Assembly (NCBI RefSeq): GCF_004354085.1
Contig: NZ_SMSE01000001.1
Location: 1,417,724 to 1,481,723, forward strand
Reading direction: 5' to 3'
DNA from: Seongchinamella unica
GTDB taxonomy: Bacteria; Pseudomonadota; Gammaproteobacteria; Pseudomonadales; Halieaceae
Length of the DNA stretch: 64,000 bases
Within the stretch, counting starts at the first letter, position 1, and each line of letters begins with the position of its first letter. This document shows, piece after piece, positions 45,829 through 52,404 of the stretch. The notes beneath the pieces were generated by a model. That model worked only from the letters and a program-made list of their open reading frames with translations. It had not been told where the DNA came from and searched no databases. The translations under genes and the position numbers were made by a program.

Positions 45829-45966
45829 ATCCGGGGGAAAAATGGGAAACTGTAGGTGAGTATAGCCACCTGTCGACTGATAAGCGACGCACCGCCCGAT
45901 GTCTGATACCGCATTCCGAAAGCTCGCCGCCACCCGGCGGGTACATTGTCGTCAGCAGGAGAACCC

Positions 45967-46944
45967 ATGACCCGGGTGGAACAGCCGGTCTTTATCCTGG
46001 CGGCACCGCGATCCGGCAGCACCTTGTTGTTTGAGACCCTCAGGCATTGCCAGGCCCTCTGGAGCCTCGGCGACGAAGGACACGGGGTGATTGAGCGACA
46101 TCGTGAACTCAGCCCCAGACCCTTTAGCAGCGACTCCAACCGTCTGACGGAGGCGGACCTGCCCACGGCGCTGGCGCAACAGCTGCGCCAGGACTTTCTG
46201 GCCGCGCTGGTGGATCATCGCGGCCAGGCGCTGCCGCGTTCCGGGAATGGCACGGTGCGGATGCTCGAGAAGACCCCCAAGAATATCCTCCGTGTGCCGT
46301 TCTTTCTGGGCCTGTATCCGGACGCCCGGTTTATCTACCTCTACCGCGATCCGCTGGAAAACGTCAGCAGCATCATGGACGGCTGGCGATCGGGTCGCTT
46401 TACCACTTATCTTGACAAGACCACGCCTCACGGCACCTGGTCGTTCTTGCTGCCACCGGGCTGGGAACAGGTCAGGGAGCGGCCGCTGGTGGAGATTGCC
46501 AGCTACCAGTGGACCGCGTGTCACCGCCATGCCTTGCGGGACCTGGGCCGGCTCGATGACAGCCGCTGGTGCGCTGTCAATTTTTCGCGTTTTCTGGCGA
46601 ACCCGGAAGCAGAGGTCCAGCGGCTGTGTGATTTCATGGCGGTACCCATGGACGCAGGCCTCAGGCGCCATTGTCAGCAGGACCTGCCTCTGTCCCGCTA
46701 CACCCTGGATCGGCCCGCTGTGGCGAAGTGGCGGCGTAATGAGGCAGCGCTGGCGACTGTGCTGGATGATCTCGCGCCAATGGTGGACCAAATCAATCGC
46801 TTTTGCGCCGGCCGGGCGGCGCCTCTGCTGCCGCCGCAGATCCGGGAAGTGCCAGCGCAGGCAGCGGGACGTAAAATGGGTCGTAACGAGGTCTGCCACT
46901 GCGGCTCCGGCCGACGGTTCAAACACTGCCATGGGAAAATCTGA
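45967..46944 (+). CDS. Sulfotransferase with C-terminal SEC-C zinc motif
   Basis: 325 residues from ATG 45967 (AGGAGA 4 nt upstream). The PAPS 5'-loop VFILAAPRSGSTLLFETL is at residues 8-25, VRMLEKTPKNILRVPFFLG follows, and the 3'-site is ARFIYLYRDPLENVSSIM. After the catalytic domain an Ala/Pro linker (about 280-300) leads to a complete SEC-C motif: Cys310, Cys312, Cys321 and His322 in GRNEVCHCGSGRRFKHCHG. SEC-C is the SecA tail that binds zinc, SecB and ribosomes. The next gene starts at the very next base and ends in the same motif. Confidence 0.9.
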   Translation: MTRVEQPVFILAAPRSGSTLLFETLRHCQALWSLGDEGHGVIERHRELSPRPFSSDSNRLTEADLPTALAQQLRQDFLAALVDHRGQALPRSGNGTVRMLEKTPKNILRVPFFLGLYPDARFIYLYRDPLENVSSIMDGWRSGRFTTYLDKTTPHGTWSFLLPPGWEQVRERPLVEIASYQWTACHRHALRDLGRLDDSRWCAVNFSRFLANPEAEVQRLCDFMAVPMDAGLRRHCQQDLPLSRYTLDRPAVAKWRRNEAALATVLDDLAPMVDQINRFCAGRAAPLLPPQIREVPAQAAGRKMGRNEVCHCGSGRRFKHCHGKI

Positions 46945-48027
46945 ATGAAGCTGGATGCCGAATTTTATCGACTGCCCTACCGCTTTGACGCCCAGCGTCT
47001 GGTGCAGGAAGTCGAGTCTGTGCCAGACAGCAGCTGGATCGAGCATCCCGATCGCCATCGCGGCAATATGGCCTTGCCGCTGATCTCCCTGAACGGTGAA
47101 GACAACAACCTGTTTCACGGGCCGATGCGCATAACCCCTCATTTGCAGAAACTGGAATACATTCAGCAGGTACTTGCCAGCCTCGGCGAGGTCTATGGCC
47201 GCAGCCGCCTGATGCAACTGGCCCCCGGCTGTGAGGTGCCGTTGCATACCGACACCAACTACCACTGGTACAGTCGGGTACGCATTCACGTCCCGATTAC
47301 CACCACCCCCGAGGTGATTTTTCACTGCGCCGACAAGCAGGTGCACATGGGAGCGGGCGAGTGCTGGATCTTTGATGCCTGGCAACAACACCGGGTCACC
47401 AATGACAGCGACCAGACCCGCGTTCACCTGGTATTTGACACTGCCGGGTCGTCCCGGTTCTGGGATATGGTGGCCGCCTCGGAGCGCCCCTGCGATACTG
47501 ATGGTGCCGCACAACTGGAAGACCGCTACGTGCCTTACCGCCCCGGTGCCCGGGTGCAGGTCATGACGGAAAAGTACAATGCCACCCCGGTTAAGTCTCC
47601 CGGGGAGGTGGATGGCATGATCAACGACCTGATCAGTGACTACGAGGCGGCGGCGGGCAATGACCCGGCAATTATCGCTGAATATAACCACCAGTTGCGA
47701 CGCTTTGCCCGCGACTGGCGCATGTTGTTCAGCCTTTTCGGTTACGAGCCCCAGGGACAGGAACAATACAATGGCCTGATTCACGCCTCTGCCGCTGCTC
47801 TGGAAGCCTTCCCGGGCAGCCTGGTGACTGCCAGCAATGGCCAGGACGTGCGTTCGATTTTCTATCACCGGGTACTGGATGCGGCGCTGGAACCGGACCG
47901 GTTGGCGGAATTTCTGCCCTCCGCGCCCGTGGCAGCGGAATCTCGGGGGGAGGCGCCGCGTCGACTGGGTCGCAACGAACCCTGTCACTGTGGTTCGGGC
48001 AGGAAATACAAGCATTGCCACGGTTGA
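46945..48027 (+). CDS. Aspartyl/asparaginyl beta-hydroxylase with C-terminal SEC-C motif
   Basis: 360 residues. Iron- and 2-oxoglutarate-dependent hydroxylase with the double-stranded beta-helix: His101 and Asp103 in VPLHTDTNYHWYSRVRIHV, His149 in FDAWQQHRVTN, and 2OG-binding Arg159 in TRVHLVFDTAG. A helical extension (about 200-320) follows, then the SEC-C motif Cys347, Cys349, Cys358 and His359 (GRNEPCHCGSGRKYKHCHG). It directly abuts the SEC-C sulfotransferase (TGA then ATG). Likely hydroxylates a protein or peptide side chain; identity unknown. Confidence 0.9.
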   Translation: MKLDAEFYRLPYRFDAQRLVQEVESVPDSSWIEHPDRHRGNMALPLISLNGEDNNLFHGPMRITPHLQKLEYIQQVLASLGEVYGRSRLMQLAPGCEVPLHTDTNYHWYSRVRIHVPITTTPEVIFHCADKQVHMGAGECWIFDAWQQHRVTNDSDQTRVHLVFDTAGSSRFWDMVAASERPCDTDGAAQLEDRYVPYRPGARVQVMTEKYNATPVKSPGEVDGMINDLISDYEAAAGNDPAIIAEYNHQLRRFARDWRMLFSLFGYEPQGQEQYNGLIHASAAALEAFPGSLVTASNGQDVRSIFYHRVLDAALEPDRLAEFLPSAPVAAESRGEAPRRLGRNEPCHCGSGRKYKHCHG

Positions 48028-48103
48028 CCTGGCGGGGACCATAACGGGAAAAATATGCCTGCAAATAGACCAATAGTGATCGCAGCCGGGGAGGCTAAAT
48101 TCC

Positions 48104-49294
48104 GTGTTCGATTCTGAACTGCGGCGCCTGGCGGATGCCGGTAGTGCCGAACACCAGTGGAAACTGTCGCTTGCCTATCAGCAGTCAAAGCGGCCGGCCA
48201 GGGCGAGCCGTTATTTTCGCAAGGCGCTTGAACAGGGCTATCCGGAAGCGATTATCCATCAACTTCAGCAATGGACCTCGGTTCCCGGCGAGTTTGCCAA
48301 CTTTACCCGCGCGCAGCAGTTGCTGGACAGGTATCCGGCCATGGAGGAACTTGTCCCCTGGCGTTGGCGGCTGGGGGTCATAGCCGGTAGCCTGTCCACT
48401 GAACAGGAAATCGAGGCGGCACGGGAGCAGCTCAGCCGGGGCAACCCCTGTGCCCTGCGTTACCTGGCGTTGCGTTGTGCCTTTGCCGGCCTGGATGTGG
48501 CGGCCCGGGCTTTGCTGGAGCGGGCGGCAGCGGGCGGCGACCTGTGGTCACGGCGGATCCTGGATGATGACGCGGTCGAGTCCCTGCCGCCGCTGCGGTC
48601 GGCGAAGGGGTTAACGACCTCGGGTGTGGCGGATGGCTGGGAAGCGGCTTTTGCAGACAGCAGCGATCGCGGGCAGCGGGAGGAGTTACACGCCAATCCC
48701 CGCCTGTACCTCAGTCGGGGCTGGCTGCCGGTGCTGGGTTGCCGGCTGCTCGCCACTGTGGCGGAAGCGGAATTACGACCGAGCCTGACCTATGATGCCC
48801 GCAGCGGGCGGCAGATCAATAGCGCCTTCCGGACCAGTCACTCGATGACATTCATGCCCTGGCTGGTTGACCCGTCGATCGCCTATATCCAGCGGCGGCT
48901 GGCTGCATTTTGCGGCAGGGCGCCGCGCCAGTGTGAGGTGTTGGGTCTGCTCCGCTATGGGCCGGGACAGGAGTACAAACTGCATTACGATGCGTTTGCA
49001 CTGGACCAGCCCGGGGTCGATGAGCTGATGCGGGACGGCGGTCAACGCACGCGAACCGCGCTTATTTATCTGAACGCGGGTTATGTCGGTGGCGAAACCC
49101 GCATGGAAAACCTGGACCTGGAAATTGCGGGCGCGGTCGGTGACTTGCTGGTATTCGATAATGTGGACGAGCGGGGCCAGCGTCACCCGGATTCCCTGCA
49201 TGCAGGCAAACCCGTTTTGCAGGGCAGCAAGTGGCTGGCCTCCCAGTGGTTTCGGGAAGATCAGACGGAGTTCACGCGGCAAATGGGGTGGTAA
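48104..49294 (+). CDS. Prolyl-4-hydroxylase-like 2OG-Fe(II) oxygenase with N-terminal helical repeats
   Basis: 396 residues from GTG 48104, GGGGAGG upstream. The N-terminal half has Sel1/TPR-like helical repeats (LADAGSAEHQWKLSLAYQQ, ASRYFRKALEQGYPEA). The catalytic domain (about 200-390) has His294 and Asp296 in EYKLHYDAF, His366 in SLHAGKPV and Lys376 as 2-oxoglutarate anchor, i.e. the prolyl-4-hydroxylase arrangement. RTALIYLNAGYVGGETRM is the typical central strand. It lies 76 bp after the beta-hydroxylase, making two chemically related oxygenases in a row. Confidence 0.9.
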   Translation: MFDSELRRLADAGSAEHQWKLSLAYQQSKRPARASRYFRKALEQGYPEAIIHQLQQWTSVPGEFANFTRAQQLLDRYPAMEELVPWRWRLGVIAGSLSTEQEIEAAREQLSRGNPCALRYLALRCAFAGLDVAARALLERAAAGGDLWSRRILDDDAVESLPPLRSAKGLTTSGVADGWEAAFADSSDRGQREELHANPRLYLSRGWLPVLGCRLLATVAEAELRPSLTYDARSGRQINSAFRTSHSMTFMPWLVDPSIAYIQRRLAAFCGRAPRQCEVLGLLRYGPGQEYKLHYDAFALDQPGVDELMRDGGQRTRTALIYLNAGYVGGETRMENLDLEIAGAVGDLLVFDNVDERGQRHPDSLHAGKPVLQGSKWLASQWFREDQTEFTRQMGW

Positions 49295-49422
49295 TCGCCA
49301 GCCTGGGGGTCATGTGCCAAATGGTATTATGATTTTCAGGAATAGTAGGGCGCCTGGCTCGACCCTCGGAAGCGGCAAAATAGTGGTAGACTAGCAGGAG
49401 TGCGCCCTGGAGGTAGTCCACA

Positions 49423-50571
49423 ATGGTTGTGCGGTTCTTGTCGATGTTACGTCTGCTCCTGCTGCCCCTGGTCCTGACGGCGTGCGCGGTGCAACCTGAT
49501 ACGCTGGCGCCCGCAGCCCTGACCCCGCAACAGGCCCTGGAAAGCCCCGCCCTGGCGCTGACCGGAGAGGCGCGATTACCCTCGGTTGACCTGCTGGCAG
49601 TCAATGAAGAAATGCGTGAATTCCTGCGAGAGCAGGTACCGGAAGACGCCAGCAGGCAGCGCAAGGTTAAACTGATTCTCCAGGCGATCCTCGATGATGG
49701 CCTGCAACTGGACTATAACAGTTTCAAGACCCTGACCGCGGAACAGGCGTTTTATCAGCGCCAGGGCAACTGCCTCTCCTTTACCAACCTGTTCGTGGCC
49801 CTGGCCCGGGAAGCGGGGCTGGACGTTGAGTACCAGGAGGTTGATGTGCCGCCAAGCTGGGACCGCTGGGGCAATAACCACCTGTATAACCGCCATATCA
49901 ATGCCCGCGTGCGTTTACCCTTCAAGGGCGATCAGGCGGTGGATTTCAACATGAGAGACTTCGACGTTGAATACACCCGCAAAAGAGTCTCAGACCAGTA
50001 CGCCAGGGCGCTCTACCACAACAATATGGCCGTTTACTGGCTGGGAGAGCAACAGCTGGACCAGGCCTATCTCAGCATTCGCGAGGCGATATCGCTTCAC
50101 CCTGGAACCGCCTTTTTCTGGACCAATCTGGGCACTGTGCACAGTCGGATCGGCGATGCTGCCAGGGCAGAGGCGGCCTGGCTGGAGGCGGTACGACTTG
50201 CCGAAGAACCCTCGGCCATGAGTAATCTGGCCCGTTTTTATGAGCGCCACGACAAGCCGCAACTCGCCGGGTATTATGCCGATGCCGTAGAGGGCTACCG
50301 GCGCAAAAATCCCTACTACCTCTACAGCCAGGCTGAGCAGGCTTATGAAATGGGTGAGTACGAGGAAGCGCTTTCCCTGCTCCGGCGTGCGGTGAAAATT
50401 CGCGATGACGAGCATGAGTTTTATCGCCTGATGGGATTCAGCCAACTTTACCTGGGTGATGAGGCCGCTGCCCTTGACAGCTTCGAACAGGCGGAAGCCG
50501 TCGCCGACAATGAGATTGACCGACATCGTTACAACCAGAAGCAACGCCTGATGGCGCAGGTGGCACATTAG
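49423..50571 (+). CDS. Lipoprotein with transglutaminase-like domain and TPR tail
   Basis: 382 residues. Signal peptide with lipobox LTAC (Cys about residue 21), so anchored in an envelope membrane. Residues about 80-190 form a transglutaminase/cysteine-protease-like fold with QRQGNCLSFTNLFVALAREA (Cys), NRHINARVRL (His) and AVDFNMRD (Asp), a complete catalytic triad. The remaining 190 residues are TPR helices (AVYWLGEQQLDQAYLSIREA, SQAEQAYEMGEYEEALSLL). It is encoded among the sulfotransferases and oxygenases; perhaps a processing or scaffold protein of that system (inference). ATG 49423 with GGAGGT upstream. Confidence 0.82.
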   Translation: MVVRFLSMLRLLLLPLVLTACAVQPDTLAPAALTPQQALESPALALTGEARLPSVDLLAVNEEMREFLREQVPEDASRQRKVKLILQAILDDGLQLDYNSFKTLTAEQAFYQRQGNCLSFTNLFVALAREAGLDVEYQEVDVPPSWDRWGNNHLYNRHINARVRLPFKGDQAVDFNMRDFDVEYTRKRVSDQYARALYHNNMAVYWLGEQQLDQAYLSIREAISLHPGTAFFWTNLGTVHSRIGDAARAEAAWLEAVRLAEEPSAMSNLARFYERHDKPQLAGYYADAVEGYRRKNPYYLYSQAEQAYEMGEYEEALSLLRRAVKIRDDEHEFYRLMGFSQLYLGDEAAALDSFEQAEAVADNEIDRHRYNQKQRLMAQVAH

Positions 50572-50577
50572 GTATTG

Positions 50578-52182
50578 ATGAAACAACGCCCCCGACCCCA
50601 GAAACTCACATCGTTAGAGCAATCGCAGTTAGCAGAAGCACAACGCCTGTTTGATGGCGGGCATTTTGCTCCCGCGAGGGAGCTCTGCGCCCGGTTGCTC
50701 AGTCGCAAGCCGAGAGCACCAGAGCCCCTCTTGTTGCAGGCCTGGATATGTGCAGAGGAGGCGGACTTCTTTGCTGCCCAGCAGGCGGTAGAGCGGGCTG
50801 CCGCCCTGTTACCGACAGACCCCGGGGTGCAGGCCTGGGCGGCACAGCTTTGTTCCGATGCGGGTGACCTCAGGGCCGCCGAAACCTATGAACAGCAGGC
50901 GCTGAAGCTGCAAGCGACAGATCCGGCGGCGCTCAGGAGCCTGGCGGCCAGCTTTACCAACGCAGAGCGTTATTTAGAGGCCCTGCCCTGCTACCAGCGC
51001 TTGCTGCAGTTGGAACCCTGGAGCGTCGGCAACTGTATGAACGTGGCCTATTCGGCCCGTTTTGCCGGTGACATGGCGCTGGCTGAAAAGCTACTGCTGG
51101 AAGTGCTTGACCACGACCCCGGCTTTTTCCAGGCCCAGTTCGCGCTCTCCCAACTGCGCACGGCGGATCCCGGGCAAAACCATATTGACTGGTTTGAAGC
51201 GTCTCTGGCGGCCAACCGGGATAAGCCCCAGGCGAGAAGCTTTCTCGGCTATGCCCTGGGCAAGGAGTATGAGGACCTGGGCGACTTCGAGCGGGCCTTT
51301 GACCGTTACAGCCTGGCTGCAGACTCCGTCAGCAGAAACCGGAAACAGGTGCAGGCCGATATTGAGGTGATCCATCGACTGCGAGAGCAGTCCAGTGCGT
51401 TGCCCGCGGTGCCGGACGGTGAGGCGGGGCAGGGCATGGTTTTCATCATCGGACTGCCGCGCACGGGGACCACCCTGCTGGACCGTATTCTGGGAGGCCA
51501 CAGTTGCATCGAGAATTCCGGCGAGCTTCTCGCCTTCCCGTTTTCCACCCATCGCTGCCTGGGGCTGACAGTCAGGGGCGCCATGTCATCCGGGCTGCTG
51601 GATAAACTGGCCGGCCTGGATTATGACGAGCTGGGCCGGGCCTATCTGGCCTGCCTGCCGCAGCGGCTGTTGCAAACGGGTTTCATGACCGACAAGAACC
51701 CCATCAACTTCCTCTACGCTGGCCTTATCGCCAGAGCGCTGCCCGCGGCGAAGATCATCCACATCCGGCGTCACCCAATGGATTCCTGTTTCAGTAACTT
51801 CAAGCAACTGTTTGCCCCGGGAGCCTATTTGCACAGCTACGATTTGCCGGCAATGGCGGCTTACTATTCCGCCTATTCGGCGCTGGCCGAGTTGTGGCAA
51901 GACACCCTGGGTGATCGCTATCTGGAGGTCTGTTACGAGGACCTGGTGGTTGATTATGAGCGGGAAGCCCGGCGCTTGCTCGCCAGTTGCGGACTCGACT
52001 GGGAGGATGGCATCAGGCAGTTTTTTGCCCGCCGGTCGTCTGTGGGCAGTGCCAGTTTTGCCCAGGTCCGGCAGCCGGTCTACTCGACTTCGGTCGCCAG
52101 GTGGCGCCAGTTCGAGTCGCAACTACAACCCCTCAGGCAGGCGCTGCTGGATCAGGGCATCCCCGAATCAGCATTGGCCTAG
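50578..52182 (+). CDS. TPR-domain sulfotransferase (tyrosylprotein-sulfotransferase-like)
   Basis: 534 residues from ATG 50578, 6 bp after the lipoprotein. The N-terminal 250 residues are TPRs (LAEAQRLFDGGHFAPARELC, AETYEQQALKLQATDPAAL). The sulfotransferase domain begins with MVFIIGLPRTGTTLLDRIL near residue 288, then FMTDKNPINFLYAGL and the 3'-site IIHIRRHPMDSCFSNFKQL. This is the sulfotransfer_3 architecture, which includes tyrosylprotein sulfotransferases. TPRs usually recruit a protein or peptide, so a polypeptide substrate is favoured over a sugar (inference). Confidence 0.9.
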   Translation: MKQRPRPQKLTSLEQSQLAEAQRLFDGGHFAPARELCARLLSRKPRAPEPLLLQAWICAEEADFFAAQQAVERAAALLPTDPGVQAWAAQLCSDAGDLRAAETYEQQALKLQATDPAALRSLAASFTNAERYLEALPCYQRLLQLEPWSVGNCMNVAYSARFAGDMALAEKLLLEVLDHDPGFFQAQFALSQLRTADPGQNHIDWFEASLAANRDKPQARSFLGYALGKEYEDLGDFERAFDRYSLAADSVSRNRKQVQADIEVIHRLREQSSALPAVPDGEAGQGMVFIIGLPRTGTTLLDRILGGHSCIENSGELLAFPFSTHRCLGLTVRGAMSSGLLDKLAGLDYDELGRAYLACLPQRLLQTGFMTDKNPINFLYAGLIARALPAAKIIHIRRHPMDSCFSNFKQLFAPGAYLHSYDLPAMAAYYSAYSALAELWQDTLGDRYLEVCYEDLVVDYEREARRLLASCGLDWEDGIRQFFARRSSVGSASFAQVRQPVYSTSVARWRQFESQLQPLRQALLDQGIPESALA

Positions 52183-52247
52183 TACAGCCGGCGCACTACC
52201 GTGCGGCCCCGTCCAGCCGCTTCAGTCAAATCCTGACCAACCCGATT

Positions 52248-52273
52248 GTCATCGCGGCGCCCGCCGGGATGAC
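52248..52273. repeat. REP-like palindrome
   Basis: GTCATC at 52248-52253 pairs with GATGAC at 52268-52273, with inner CGGCG and CGCCG arms and a small loop. It lies in the 222-bp gap between the convergent TPR-sulfotransferase and TonB-receptor genes. Confidence 0.6.
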
Positions 52274-52347
52274 GGATAGCGCTGAGCAGCAGCAGTTGGC
52301 GATTTACACTGCCTGAATTCAGCATCGGCGATGCCCCAGCCAAAGAC

Positions 52348-52381
52348 AAAAAAAGGCCGCTTCCCGGGAGAAGCGGCCTTT
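52348..52381 (-). terminator. Rho-independent terminator of the TonB-receptor gene
   Basis: On the minus strand AAAGGCCGCTTC (52381-52370), a 6-nt loop, GAAGCGGCCTTT (52363-52352) and a continuing T-run to 52348: a 12-bp perfect stem with seven T, 24 bp downstream of the receptor stop. It is the clearest terminator in the window. Confidence 0.92.
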
Positions 52382-52404
52382 GATCGGCAGGATTTATGCT
52401 GAGT

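Noticed and set aside
45952-48042. A 696-codon open frame antisense to the sulfotransferase and beta-hydroxylase genes
   Set aside because: It spans two plus-strand genes with clear catalytic motifs and its translation is rich in His, Gln, Arg and Gly without domain pattern; typical antisense shadow of GC-rich coding DNA.
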